DNA of 64,000 nucleotides from positions 682,001 to 746,000 of the forward strand of contig JAHHIN020000030.1 in assembly GCA_019925095.2 (NCBI GenBank), read 5' to 3'. Numbering within the stretch: the first letter of the stretch is position 1; the number at the start of each line of letters is the position of its first letter. A program made the translations under genes and the position numbers. The DNA is from Dendrolimus kikuchii (Eukaryota > Arthropoda > Insecta > Lepidoptera > Lasiocampidae). Of this stretch, positions 9,506-19,265 are shown one piece after another. Below the pieces are notes generated by a model. That model saw only the letters and a program-made list of their open reading frames with translations. It was not told the origin of the DNA and made no database searches.

Positions 9506-10605
9506 ACGATCGTGTAATAGACCCATTAAAAATGATTAATGAAATATATTATGATGCTTCACATCCTGCTGGTTATAGTAGCATAGAAAAACTAACTAAA
9601 GCGATGAACGGTAAAATGACTAAAAGTGATGTTAAAAATTGGTTGCAATCACAAGAAACATATACATTGCATAGACCTGTACATAGAAAATTTCCTAGGA
9701 ATAAGTATGTTTTATCTAACTTTAACGAACTCTGGCAAGTTGATTTGAGTGATATGAGAACTTATTCTAAGTATAATGATAATTATAACTATATACTTTG
9801 TATTATTGATGTGTTTTCGAAATACGCTTATGCTAGGGCTATAAAAAATAAAAATTCTGAAACAATAAAAAAATGTTTTGATAGTGTATTCAATGAAGCT
9901 AATACTACTCCTACTCACATACAATCTGACAAAGGTACCGAATTCGTTTCCATAGATGTTCGTAGATACTTTAAAAGTAAACATATAAATTATTATACCA
10001 CAAACAATCCTGACATTAAGGCAAGCATAGTAGAGAGATTTCAAAGAACTCTAAAAATGAAAATGTGGCGATACTTTACTCACAAGAACACTTACAAATA
10101 TGTCGATGTTTTACAAGATTTAATAAATGCCTATAATCACAGTTATCACTCCAGTATAAAAATGTGTCCAAGTGATGTTAATTCGAGTAATATAATGACC
10201 GTTTGGAATAATCTATACGATAGAAAAAAAAATGCAAAAAGCCCAAATAATTCATTACCAAAATTTCACGTAGGAGATCATGTAAGAATCACTAAGTACA
10301 AACATATATTTCAAAAAGGCTATGAATCTAATTGGAGTGATGAAATATTCATTATAACTTCAAAAATAGATAGATCACCATGGGTGGTCTATACGTTAAA
10401 AGATCTAAAAAATGAGCCAATTGTAGGGACATTTTATGAAAGAGAATTACAAAAAGTTACGTACGACCCCACTTCATCTTATAAAATAGATAAAATTATC
10501 CGTTCTCGACAGTCTGGTAACAGAAAAGAAGTATTAGTCAAGTGGAAAGGTTATCCAGAAAAATTTAATAGTTGGATTTTAGCATCTAGTTTAAATCAAA
10601 TATGA
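9490..10605 (+). CDS. Polinton integrase (RVE family) with C-terminal chromodomain
   Basis: The enzyme catalyses strand transfer of element ends into host DNA. The ATG at 9490 is preferred over the TTG at 9481. In the 371-aa product the catalytic triad is D85 (W-Q-V-D-L), D147 (Q-S-D-K-G-T-E-F) and E182 (V-E-R-F-Q-R-T-L), within an RNase H-like core of about residues 80-240. Residues 331-371 form a chromodomain (V-L-V-K-W-K-G-Y, F-N-S-W), a module that can bind methylated histone tails and may bias integration toward certain chromatin. The frame is intact and overlaps both neighbours (16 nt and 4 nt). Confidence 0.94.
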   Translation: MDAILDDRVIDPLKMINEIYYDASHPAGYSSIEKLTKAMNGKMTKSDVKNWLQSQETYTLHRPVHRKFPRNKYVLSNFNELWQVDLSDMRTYSKYNDNYNYILCIIDVFSKYAYARAIKNKNSETIKKCFDSVFNEANTTPTHIQSDKGTEFVSIDVRRYFKSKHINYYTTNNPDIKASIVERFQRTLKMKMWRYFTHKNTYKYVDVLQDLINAYNHSYHSSIKMCPSDVNSSNIMTVWNNLYDRKKNAKSPNNSLPKFHVGDHVRITKYKHIFQKGYESNWSDEIFIITSKIDRSPWVVYTLKDLKNEPIVGTFYERELQKVTYDPTSSYKIDKIIRSRQSGNRKEVLVKWKGYPEKFNSWILASSLNQI

Positions 10606-11366
10606 TAAAAGAAAGTTTTTATTTAACATTACTTAGCAATAGTTCTATGGAATATTTTCCAGAAAACAAAACTACTTTGTTTTCAACAAAGTTACCAAAG
10701 TCCATAATACTTGAAGGTATGTGGTACGTGGGCGTTGTAGAATTTCAATATCCATGTACAATGTTTACTGTTCAAGAACATGAAAATGTTGTTTATGTGA
10801 CTAAAATAATGCAAATACCTAACGAAGAAACAACTTCTCTTGTCTACTACAAAACTCGTATTCCAGCTACAAATTATGACAATATTAAACATATATTGAT
10901 GGCGTTAAACAATATAGGAGAAAATGTAAGATTTCACTATGATGAACTATCTAAATTTGTCAGTGTAACAGTAATGGATGAAAATATCAGATCTTTATCA
11001 TTATCACCCCAGCTGTCACTTCAACTTGGATTTGAACCTAATAAAAATCTGGTTGAAAAGGGTCTTGGAAAATGTCCAGCTAATTTGCATTTAGGTTTAC
11101 CACCGCAATTATTTGTTTACTGTGATATAATTGAACCACAAATTGTAGGGGATGTTATGACCCCATTGTTGAGAATTATACAATTGGATCCGTCAAAGTA
11201 TATCTATGGAGCTAATAAAATGCATGTATTCTCGCCACCTCACTACTTACCTGTAATGCGGAGGGAGTTTGATACAATTGAAATAGATATAAGAACAAGC
11301 ACTGGTCAAAAAATACCATTCCAGTTTGGAACAGTGTGTATAAAGCTTCATTTTAGAAAATTATAA
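10602..11366 (+). CDS. Probable Polinton minor capsid (penton-like) protein
   Basis: The 254-aa product is beta-rich and opens with S-F-Y-L-T-L-L-S-N-S-S, then the conserved pattern of F-S-T-K-L-P followed by W-Y-V-G-V-V-E-F-Q-Y-P. These features fit the Polinton minor capsid protein, predicted in the literature to be a single jelly-roll penton that fills capsid vertices. Its start overlaps the integrase stop by four bases (ATGA), as in compact viral genomes. No signal peptide or membrane span is seen. The assignment relies on recalled family features and the neighbouring major capsid gene. Confidence 0.7.
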   Translation: MIKESFYLTLLSNSSMEYFPENKTTLFSTKLPKSIILEGMWYVGVVEFQYPCTMFTVQEHENVVYVTKIMQIPNEETTSLVYYKTRIPATNYDNIKHILMALNNIGENVRFHYDELSKFVSVTVMDENIRSLSLSPQLSLQLGFEPNKNLVEKGLGKCPANLHLGLPPQLFVYCDIIEPQIVGDVMTPLLRIIQLDPSKYIYGANKMHVFSPPHYLPVMRREFDTIEIDIRTSTGQKIPFQFGTVCIKLHFRKL

Positions 11367-11368
11367 TA

Positions 11369-11821
11369 ATGTCCTCCCAAGGTAATAGAATAACTTGCCC
11401 CTACGAACACTATTATTCACATCAAGCTGGATCTGGAATCGGAGTTATTTACAAAGGAGCCCCATACCAGCGTGGACATGGAATCGGTAGCTTTTTAGGC
11501 GGGCTATTTAGATCAGTTTTACCATTACTGTCCAGTGGAGCCCGAGTAATTGGTAAAGAGGCTTTAAATGCTGGTGTAGGTCTCCTATCTGATATGGTTA
11601 GTTCACGGCCTATGGAAGAATCAATTAAAACCCGGCTTAAAGAGGCCAGTTCGAACTTAAAAAGGAAAGCAGATGCCAAAATTGATAGCGTTATGTCTGG
11701 TTCAGGGTATAAAACAAAGAGGAGAAATCAGTCTTCATTCATTTCACCATCAACCGCCAAAGCAAAAGCTGCTAAGAAAATAAAAGTGAACAAGAAAAAA
11801 ATAAAAGACATTTTTTCTTAA
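11369..11821 (+). CDS. Glycine-rich, basic Polinton virion protein (pVI-like)
   Basis: The 150-aa protein has a Gly-rich N terminus (G-S-G-I-G-V-I-Y-K-G), then Q-R-G-H-G-I-G-S-F-L-G-G-L-F-R leading into an apolar, probably amphipathic helix (V-L-P-L-L-S-S-G-A). The C-terminal third is Lys/Arg-rich. A similar small protein precedes the major capsid gene in many Polintons and has been compared with adenovirus pVI, a membrane-lytic capsid cement protein; that function is inference here. The gene is separated by 2 nt from the upstream gene, and AATAAA (11822-11827) directly follows the stop. Confidence 0.55.
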   Translation: MSSQGNRITCPYEHYYSHQAGSGIGVIYKGAPYQRGHGIGSFLGGLFRSVLPLLSSGARVIGKEALNAGVGLLSDMVSSRPMEESIKTRLKEASSNLKRKADAKIDSVMSGSGYKTKRRNQSSFISPSTAKAKAAKKIKVNKKKIKDIFS

Positions 11822-11832
11822 AATAAAACAAG

Positions 11833-13146
11833 ATGTCTTTTCTACATAGTCATTCTTGCGAGTGCATTAAGTCAGAATTAGATTTATTTGCTTTACCTTC
11901 AACACAAACAAGTATCGAAAGTGGATTATGGATACATTACAAACCAATTTCATCTCTGGCTGATGATGGGCCGATAGAATTTCAAGTACCAGGAGGAGGA
12001 GATGACTACATAGATTTATCTCATACATTAATACATATAAAAGCGAAAATATTACATCAAGACTCCACCAAATTGAATTCATCAACAGTGGTGGCTCCAG
12101 TTAATAATTGGTTACATTCACTTTTCAACCAACTTGATGTATATTTAAATCAAAAACTTGTTTCACCTCCGAATAACACATATGCATATCGTGCATATAT
12201 AGAAACACTATTGAATTATGCTCCTGCAGCTAAAGACTCCCACCTTACTTGTGGTCTTTGGTATAAGGATACATCTGGAAAGATGGATTCAACTGATGAT
12301 TCCAATGAGGGATTCAAAAAGCGACAAGAGTTGGCTAGTGAAAGCAAGGAAATCGAAATGATTGGACATTTGCATGGTGATTTATTCAATCAGGAAAAAT
12401 TTTTGATTAACGGTGTTGATATGTCTGTAAAATTAGTTCGATCGAGAGAAACGTTTAACTTGATGGCTTCTTCGAACGATTTAAAGTTAAAAGTATGCAT
12501 AATGGATGCAACTCTTATTGTCCGTAGATCTCGAATCAGCCCAACTGTTTTACTCGCACATCAAAAAGTTTTAGCCTCTACTACTGCAAAATATCCTATT
12601 ACTCGAGCTGAAGTCAAAGTTTTAACGATACCATCAGGGGTTCAAGGAAAGACCCTCGATAATATATTCCTGGGACAGGTACCTAAAAGATGCATAGTTG
12701 GTTTTGTTAATAATGCAGCGTTTAATGGTAGTCTTACTAAAAATCCTTTTAATTTTGAGAATTATGAAATGAGTTCATTTTGTTTATACATTGATGGTCA
12801 GCAAATACCTTCTAAAGCGTTACAACCATCATTTGAGAGTAATATTTTCACTACAGCCTATCATACGTTATTCTCTGGAACGGGTATACATTTTCTTAAC
12901 GAAGGTAACGGGATATCTAGGGAACAGTACGCTCAAGGTTACTGTCTGCTAGCTTTTGACTTAACTCCTGATTTATCAGCTAACTCCTCAAGTCATTGGA
13001 ATCTGATTAGGAATGGTAGCGTGAGATTAGAAATTCGTTTTGAATCTGCTCTTTCACAAACTATTAACTGTATTGTGTATGCCGAGTTCGATAATGTTAT
13101 TGAAATAGATAAGAACCGCAATGTAATCGTAGACTATAGTAGTTAA
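11833..13146 (+). CDS. Polinton major capsid protein, double jelly-roll
   Basis: The 437-aa protein matches the Polinton major capsid family in length and pattern: an N-terminal segment with I-H-Y-K-P-I, G-G-G-D-D-Y-I-D-L, N-W-L-H-S-L-F-N-Q-L-D-V-Y-L-N, and Y-R-A-Y-I-E-T-L-L-N-Y, followed by a second beta-rich domain to F-D-N-V-I-E-I. Double jelly-roll capsomers of this type form icosahedral shells in adenovirus and the PRD1 lineage. The frame is intact. Bases 12413-12941 are duplicated in inverted orientation at 1863-2391. It is the last member of the tightly packed block and is followed by AATAAA at 13183. Confidence 0.88.
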   Translation: MSFLHSHSCECIKSELDLFALPSTQTSIESGLWIHYKPISSLADDGPIEFQVPGGGDDYIDLSHTLIHIKAKILHQDSTKLNSSTVVAPVNNWLHSLFNQLDVYLNQKLVSPPNNTYAYRAYIETLLNYAPAAKDSHLTCGLWYKDTSGKMDSTDDSNEGFKKRQELASESKEIEMIGHLHGDLFNQEKFLINGVDMSVKLVRSRETFNLMASSNDLKLKVCIMDATLIVRRSRISPTVLLAHQKVLASTTAKYPITRAEVKVLTIPSGVQGKTLDNIFLGQVPKRCIVGFVNNAAFNGSLTKNPFNFENYEMSSFCLYIDGQQIPSKALQPSFESNIFTTAYHTLFSGTGIHFLNEGNGISREQYAQGYCLLAFDLTPDLSANSSSHWNLIRNGSVRLEIRFESALSQTINCIVYAEFDNVIEIDKNRNVIVDYSS

Positions 13147-13182
13147 GATAGAATTATATGTATTAATCATAAGAAAGATATC

Positions 13183-13188
13183 AATAAA
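13183..13188 (+). terminator. Poly(A) signal after the major capsid gene
   Basis: AATAAA 37 bp after the capsid stop; a plausible common 3' end for transcripts of the 7.7-13.1 kb block. Confidence 0.55.
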
Positions 13189-13317
13189 TAAAACTGTCAA
13201 CATAGCTTTCATATTTTTTATTTACAACTTCCTTTACATAATAAGTTCACAAGATTATGTTGAACATTTACAATAGTATTCTTCATCGAGTAGCACGTGT
13301 GCACTTTGGTTACAAAT

Positions 13318-13761
13318 ATGAACACAATCGAGATCCAGAAATGTTTATGCAAAATTCACCCATCTTTAGAGAGGAACGTGTATGCAGCAAACAATTTACC
13401 AATTCACATGGAAGCGCCTACGTTCTTAGTGAGCAATCTGGATCCAAGCACCCAGCCAGGTTCTCACTGGGTAGCCATGCACATAGACCAACACAACATT
13501 GGACAATACTTCGATTCCTTTGGTCGGTCACCTGTAGGATTCCACTTGGCTTTTCTAAATAGGAATTGTAGAAAATGGCATTTCAATACTATGAGAATAC
13601 AAAATGACTGGACTTCAGTATGTGGTGCATACTGTTTGGTATACTTATACTATAAGTTTCATGGATATAGTATGACGGATATGACCAATTTATTCGAAAG
13701 CCAGGAAACACTCGTTAATGATATATTAGTATACGATTTGTACAAATACTGTTTTAAATAA
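13318..13761 (+). CDS. Polinton cysteine protease (adenovirus-type / Ulp1-like)
   Basis: The enzyme would mature virion proteins. The first ATG of the frame is 13318; the upstream GTG at 13297 is not needed. In the 147-aa product His50 lies in S-H-W-V-A-M-H, Asp66 in Y-F-D-S-F-G, Gln95 in R-I-Q-N-D-W and Cys102 in S-V-C-G-A-Y-C, giving the H-D-Q-C order of the adenovirus protease and Ulp1 clan. The length is short but normal for Polinton proteases. AATAAA (13757-13762) overlaps the stop codon. It is separated from the capsid gene by 171 bp, unlike the other virion genes. Confidence 0.9.
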   Translation: MNTIEIQKCLCKIHPSLERNVYAANNLPIHMEAPTFLVSNLDPSTQPGSHWVAMHIDQHNIGQYFDSFGRSPVGFHLAFLNRNCRKWHFNTMRIQNDWTSVCGAYCLVYLYYKFHGYSMTDMTNLFESQETLVNDILVYDLYKYCFK

Positions 13762-14016
13762 AGGTTGAGGAAGAAAAGAACATGTTGTTTTTGTTTTGAA
13801 GTCGTTGTTGACGTCATTAAGAACAATAGGGAGTATCGGACGAGGGTAATTAGTGAACGTGAAATAGTAATTAACAAAAGAATAAACAAATGAGTAGCTA
13901 ATTAGTGCTGTAATTAGCACGGAATTAAAAAAAGCTATCTCTGTAAATACAGCATATATCGAAAAACTGATAGCGTAGAACGATCGGGCGTACTCGAGAA
14001 CCCCCAATTTGACACC

Positions 14017-14020
<4 letters not shown>
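13762..14020. other. Right flank of the Polinton, boundary unclear
   Basis: About 260 bp without a gene. It may be the inner remnant of the Polinton right arm or host DNA. It does not match the left flank (2392-2560) in inverted orientation. A short palindromic stretch (GTGCTGTAATTAGCAC) is at about 13904-13919. Confidence 0.5.
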
Positions 14021-14071
<51 letters not shown>

Positions 14072-14185
14072 CCAGGGTTGTCCGTCGAAACACTTTTTGC
14101 TCACCAGAAACACGATTCTTGCCGTGTGCCAGAACTCTGGCTAGGTACAATGCCCAGCGACAGTGGTACGGTGAGTCTGGACGGG
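14021..14185 (-). mobile_element. Retroposed fragment with a 49-nt poly(A) tail (poly-T on +)
   Basis: An uninterrupted run of 49 T (14021-14069) is followed by about 115 bp of GC-richer sequence. Read on the minus strand this is a short sequence ending in a long A tail, the form of a 5'-truncated retroposed transcript. I do not recognise the parent. It marks the distal limit of the Polinton flank. Confidence 0.5.
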
Positions 14186-14538
14186 CCTTAATATAGGTTT
14201 TTTTTTAATTTTAGTCCAATTTTTTACTATTTTGTATATATATTTTTAAGGTAGGTTTATTTATAGGTTATACATTTTATGATTTTTAATTCCAATATTA
14301 ATATGTATAAATATCCTAAAACCCCCGTCTATATAGAAGTTTCACTTCAAAAATGCGATAGTAACTCGATCTGTCTGTCTGAATACCGAAAATGGACATA
14401 GATACTTTTCATTCCGGGAGATGGGATACTTTGCGATATAAAATGAAGTAAATCTTCCGAGGGCAAATAGCACCAACATAAAAATATAATACAATTTAAC
14501 CTGTATTAACGCCTGCTCTTAAAACAAGAGGTACGCAG

Positions 14539-14577
14539 TAGAGTTTGACCCGCGGTGCAGCCGCGGGATAAACTCTA
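14539..14577. repeat. Short perfect-arm hairpin
   Basis: Arms TAGAGTTT / AAACTCTA enclose a second stem CCCGCGG / CCGCGGG around TGCA. It lies just upstream of the Helitron-like element and is GC-rich in an AT-rich setting. Confidence 0.55.
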
Positions 14578-14581
14578 GTTG

Positions 14582-15186
14582 TCTATATGTAATACGTGAA
14601 GCAAAAACTTTATACCCCTTTTTACGAAAATTGCGCGGACGAAGGAGTATGAAATTTCACACACTTATACTGTATATAGAGAAAAAGCTATGAATGCTAA
14701 TTTTTTTTTTAATTATGCATAAAAAATACATTAAATCAATAAAAAAAACATTACACACACTACCATGTATTTGACACACACACGCATATATACTCTTTTG
14801 TTTATTGTTGCCTTGGCGAAATCTGTGATTATAGAAATTAAATTGTTGTCTTTGGAGTTTTTGGCGGGAACTGAAAGGGGACGTTGTGCTGTGCAGTTTT
14901 CTTTTCTAAAAATGTGTAAAATCACTCTAAAATGAACAATAGTTGTAGGATATTGATAGTTTTTAGGTAGTAATTATATGTTTTTGTGAGAAATGTGAAC
15001 TGTATAGTCAAATGTGGCCTTTAGAGTTTTCACAAGAACTCCGTTATACGGCGTTAATTGTAGCCTACAATACAATTGCGCCCGGCTTAAAGGCCTAGTT
15101 GCCAAGCCATAAACATTATAAGATAAGAATTGTTGTCTTTGACAACAAATTATTATGTTCGAATTTCGAACACGGGCGACCGCTAG
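14582..15186 (+). mobile_element. Non-autonomous Helitron-like element
   Basis: The stretch starts with TCTATATGTAATACGTG and ends in CTAG followed by T. Near the end is an 8-bp hairpin (TGTTCGAA-T-TTCGAACA, about 15154-15170) followed by a G/C-rich spacer before CTAG. TC at the 5' end, a hairpin and CTRR at the 3' end are Helitron hallmarks. Related pieces recur at 34690-34850 (5' part) and, inverted, at 27665-27935 (middle part). No coding capacity is seen. Confidence 0.5.
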
Positions 15187-16030
15187 TCTAATATATAAAA
15201 TTCTCGTACCGTGGTGTTAGTTTTTTTTTATTGCATGAGTTCAGCAGATAGGCAGACTGCCCACTTGATGAAAAGCGGTTACTATCGCCTATGAACATTG
15301 CCACACCAAAGGTGCTACAAATACGCTGCTGCTCTCTTAGGGAGACTGGAACCTGGTCACTAATGCCGGAACACAACTCAAGGTTGTTATGGTGACATAC
15401 TCTAGGGCAGGGGTAGTAGCCATCCAGTCGGGCAAATGCCCTACCACCTGGCACTAGTTACTAAACTCCTCCGAAACGGCTGAACCGATTTATATGAAAT
15501 TTTGTGTGCATATCGTGTAGGTCTGAGAATCGGCCAACATCTGTTTTTCATACCCCTAAATGATAAGGATGACCCACCCCTAAATATATATTTTTGGCAT
15601 TTTTTTATTTTGATTTTTTTATGATTCGGCATTAAAAAATACATACAACCCAAAATTTTCTACCACTAACCACTATTTTTTAACAGGGATATTAATATTT
15701 TAATATTTTTTTACTGGTATGATTTAGTTTCAAATTTGAACCAGGTAGATGGCGCTGCAATTGGTTACCAGAATTTAGGTGGTTTTTAATGTTTTTGTAT
15801 TTGTTCAAATTTGTCCAGGAATGGTTTAAATTAACGATTGGACCCAGTAGGTGGCGCCGCGATACTCCTCCTAAACGGTGGGCCTGATTGTGATGAAATT
15901 TTTTGTTTGTTCAAGTGGATTTGAGAATAGTTTAGATTAACATTTGGTTCCTGTAGATGGCGCTAGAATCGGGTTCTAGATTTTTATTTTTTAAAGGCAG
16001 GACAACATCTGCCGGATACAGCTAGTAATA
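15187..16030 (+). mobile_element. RTE-like short retroposon interrupted by a truncated SINE-A copy
   Basis: A head (TATATAAAATTCTCGTACC) is interrupted at 15221-15452 by an antisense, 5'-truncated SINE-A copy with TTAGTT-like repeats on both sides. The body resumes at TAGTTACTAAACTCCTCC and ends near CAGCTAGTA at about 16027. The body contains three GTAG(A/G)TGGCGC motifs about 100 bp apart. The same interrupted arrangement recurs at 20545-21304. Confidence 0.6.
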
Positions 16031-16339
16031 TATAAAAATGTAATAATACGCAAGTGCATCGAACGCTATTTAGGTAGTCCGTTAATACAAAACAAGAAAG
16101 TGCTGGGACTGTCACTAATTATATTATTCTCCATGCTTTTACTTTTCAGATCTGCAGACTTGTTAACATAATAACAATTTCTTAGAGACTACATGACAAT
16201 AGATTTTTGGGTTGTATAGACTAACCACAGTATTCATTGTTATAGTAACCTCATGCTTTCGATGTCACATGTCATTGAAAAGCATAGTCAAATAAAGTTC
16301 GGTAACTTGCTTGCGCATTAGCACATTTTAGAAAACTTA

Positions 16340-16602
16340 AATTGACAGAAGTTACTTAAGGCAAATCCGTATTACAAATTACGTCACATGAATTTCATGA
16401 TGTTTTGACCACTCCCTCGTCCTTATCACAGCTGGTCACATTCGTGATACCCCTCCCTCCCTTGTGTGACATCACATATTATGCAATTTTACATCAAGAA
16501 ATTATTGATCACAAAATTTAGGACCCCTCCCGCCCCTTGTCACACAATGTCACACTTCGTCGATCCCCCCATAACTAAATAATTTATGGATGGCCCCTTA
16601 TG
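16340..16602. mobile_element. MITE of the GGCCATCCATAAAT family
   Basis: Diverged inverted ends: AATCCGTATTACAAATTACG at the left and the complementary TTTATGGATGGCCCC at the right. The interior carries GTGACATCACATATT and C-rich CCCCTCCC stretches. Relatives lie at 19266-20098, 30935-30990 (partial), 36305-36475 and 56505-56690. Non-coding. Confidence 0.55.
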
Positions 16603-16662
16603 AATGTTTCACAATTAAAAAAATTGCATGAATGAAATATATCAAAACTTGTTTCATTAGTA

Positions 16663-18143
16663 CATTTTTTGGTAAATTTGCATAAACGCGGAACCTGAAA
16701 ATTACGCATTTTTTTGTATTCAAAGACTTTACATATGGTTTGCTATGGTTTAATAACGACACTAAAATCATCGGTAAGCCATCATTTAGACAAAAAATTA
16801 ATACACATTACAATTAAGTACGAAATACGTGCATTATATCGATAGAAATAATTTTCAATTTTAGCGTGACGACTTACCTACTAATTATAATAAAAACACA
16901 ATTACTTTAATTTTGGGATTAATCTGCAAATGTAACATGTATGACATGATCAAAATAATTAATAATTATAAAATCAAATATTACGGCATACCTAAAAAAT
17001 CACGACATTTTGTAATATGTAAGTAAAACCTAAGATTAATAATATTGAGAGACAAAGTTTTTACCTCACTTTGCTAAATGTCAGGCAAAGGAACTAAATC
17101 CGTACAGCATGAATATCAAGATTATTCAATCAAACTGAACATCTTTGAATGACATAAAAATACGGAATTTTAGATTTTTCACATTATTGTGATTAAGATC
17201 ATTATTATATTTTTGTAGTTTGTATATATAATTACCGACAACATGCAATACTAATGTTAGACAAACAATATATAGGTGTGAGGGGTGTTCGAAGGTTATG
17301 GCAAGGACAGTGGGTTAGGTTAGGTTATCTTTAGACCAAAGCCATGACCGACTTTAACTTTTATTAAAATTATCAACGAATAAATGGAAACCAGTCGGTT
17401 CTGCCACTCGCCGGCCGCTACCGCGGCACGCTCGCTTCGCTCGCTCGGCTCGTGGGCTTTGGTCTAAAGATAACCTAACCTAACCCACTGTCCTTGTCAC
17501 TGGTTACACCTTCGACCACCCCTTACACCTATACTTTGTTCTGCTTACATTGGTATTGCATGTAGTCGGTATTTTATATATACAAACTAGAAAAATATAT
17601 TAATTATCTTAATTACAATAATGTGAAAAATCTAAAATTCCATACTTTCATGTCATTCAATGATCTTCAGATTGATTGAATAATATTGATATTCATGCTG
17701 TATGGATTTATTGTCTTTGCCTAACAAGTAGCAAAGTGAAGTAAAAACTTTGTCTCTTAATATTATTAATCTGAGGTTTCACCTACCAATTACAAAATAT
17801 GGTGGTTTTTTAGCAATGCCGTAATAGTTGATTTTATAATGATTAATTATTTTGGTCATGTCATATATGTTACATTTGCAGATTAATCCCGAAATTAAAT
17901 AAGTGATTGTGTTTTAATCACAACTAGGTGAGTCGTGACGCTAAAATTGAACATTATTTCTATTTTTATGATGCAGGTTTTTAACGTAATTAATTGTATT
18001 CTTTTTTAATTTTTTACCTAAAGGACGGGTTTCCGATAATTTTAGTGTCCTCATTACACCATAGCAAACCATATTTATAGTCTTTAAATACAAAAAACGC
18101 ATAATTTTCAGGTTCCGCGTTTATGCAAATTTACCCATTTTTT
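16663..18143. repeat. 1.48-kb imperfect inverted repeat (about 680-bp arms, 111-bp loop)
   Basis: The left arm (16663-17343) and right arm (17455-18143) are reverse complements over nearly their whole length with scattered substitutions and small indels. Inner ends match perfectly over GGTTAGGTTATCTTTAGACC and onward; outer ends match over AAATTTGCATAAACGCGG. The loop is GC-rich (CGCCGGCCGC, CGCTCGCTTCGCTCGCTCGG). No frame is present. It may be a long-TIR non-autonomous DNA transposon or foldback element; a transcript would form a long hairpin. Confidence 0.85.
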
Positions 18144-18171
18144 TAATAATCTGCAAACACATATATTGCAC

Positions 18172-18397
18172 ATCCCCAAGCTGAGCAAGTTACGCTTATG
18201 CAAGGAATAATATGCAACAAACCACTCTAAGGCTGATCCTAGATCTCAGGCACCCAGACCATAGTAAAAAAAGAAAATAAAGTGCGTTTACAAAATTTAA
18301 CATACCAGGATTCGAACACGAAACCTCTGCACTCTAGCAAGGTAGGTCCGCTAAAGCTTAGCTCGCTCAGTCACTGAGGCAGTAAAATCACACATAT
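18172..18397 (-). mobile_element. tRNA-derived SINE (SINE-B)
   Basis: Read on the minus strand it has a tRNA-like head with a B-box-like GTTCGAATCC, then a body with CCAGACACCC-type motifs and a GCTTAG-rich 3' part. Related copies are at 28228-28432, 34413-34628 and 47757-48268. Confidence 0.6.
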
Positions 18398-18399
18398 GC

Positions 18400-19260
18400 A
18401 CATAACCTAATTTGTAAAACACTTTTTTAAGTATTACTATATTAGCGGTCTGTAAATATTTTAAAAATTAAAACTACAGGTCGAATAATAAGACGATTTA
18501 AAATTAAGTGACAAAAGGAGAAGGATACGCTTTCATACATTCTTGGGCCCAGATTGTAAAAAGATGAGGGTGATTTCTTTTTATTATACTGATATTTTTA
18601 ATAGCTGTAGTGTGTTTAATTATTTTAAATGAATTAATCTTATAATGTAAGATTGTTTCAGATTATTAATTGATGAAATTCATTCACATAAATCGATTAT
18701 AGTAATCGATAACTTACTATATTTGTGACCTTATTTTTAAGATTTCTCCACTTCCAGGTAGATTTTAGGGCTAATGTCGTCCATTTTATATTAGAAAAAT
18801 ATAACTATTTATAAAAGTCAAATCTCAACTCATTATATTTCTTAGCCCCGTCCCCGCCTCGTAACATTTAAAAAACAAAAGAATAACAATAAAGTTCTTA
18901 ATTCAAAAATTATTGTGGCCAGGCCTAAGATTCCAACATAAGTGGTATGGCCTTAACGTGACATACTGATTATTGCGATTATACTGTGGTGAGACGCCAT
19001 GATTTTTTTTAATTCAAAAGCCGGTCGCCGGTTCACAAAAAACCTTTTGACAATCAGCTGAGTGGTATAACCAGTTATATTGGTGGCCGGGTACCACGAG
19101 AATAGGGTTTTTGACTCCATCGATACCTTTAAAGCGAGAAATTACATGTCTTGATGTTAAGACTATTGGCCGTGGAATCCTAAGACTTTAAAAGAAAGAA
19201 TTTATTTGATTTTGACAACACAGCGAAACACATTGAAAAAATAATAATAAAGTTGACATT
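18400..19260. other. AT-rich stretch without recognised feature
   Basis: I see no supported gene or repeat family here. Confidence 0.5.
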
Positions 19261-19265
19261 ACACT

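Larger units (their letters stand above)
1863..13770 (+). mobile_element. Polinton/Maverick (adintovirus-like) integrated element, nearly complete
   Basis: The element carries the Polinton hallmark set: protein-primed family B DNA polymerase, RVE integrase, FtsK/HerA-type packaging ATPase, adenovirus-type cysteine protease, major capsid and minor capsid proteins. All genes are on the + strand and no core frame carries an internal stop. Known Polintons are about 15-20 kb with long terminal inverted repeats. Here about 11.9 kb is recognisable; 2392-2560 and the reverse complement of 13762-14020 do not match by eye, so no TIR pair is seen. The left edge is an inverted capsid-gene fragment cut by a retroelement tail; the right boundary is set only by the end of the protease gene. 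Confidence 0.92.

Noticed and set aside
13257..13562. Overlapping 101-codon frame at the protease
   Set aside because: It begins at a TTG and is a different frame of the protease gene without any recognised motif.
2392..14020. Terminal inverted repeats of the Polinton
   Set aside because: I compared 2392-2560 with the reverse complement of 13762-14020 by eye and found no match, so no TIR is claimed.
17310..17335. TTAGG-like telomeric repeat
   Set aside because: Only two TTAGGTTAGG-type units at the inner end of the inverted repeat arm; not a telomeric array.
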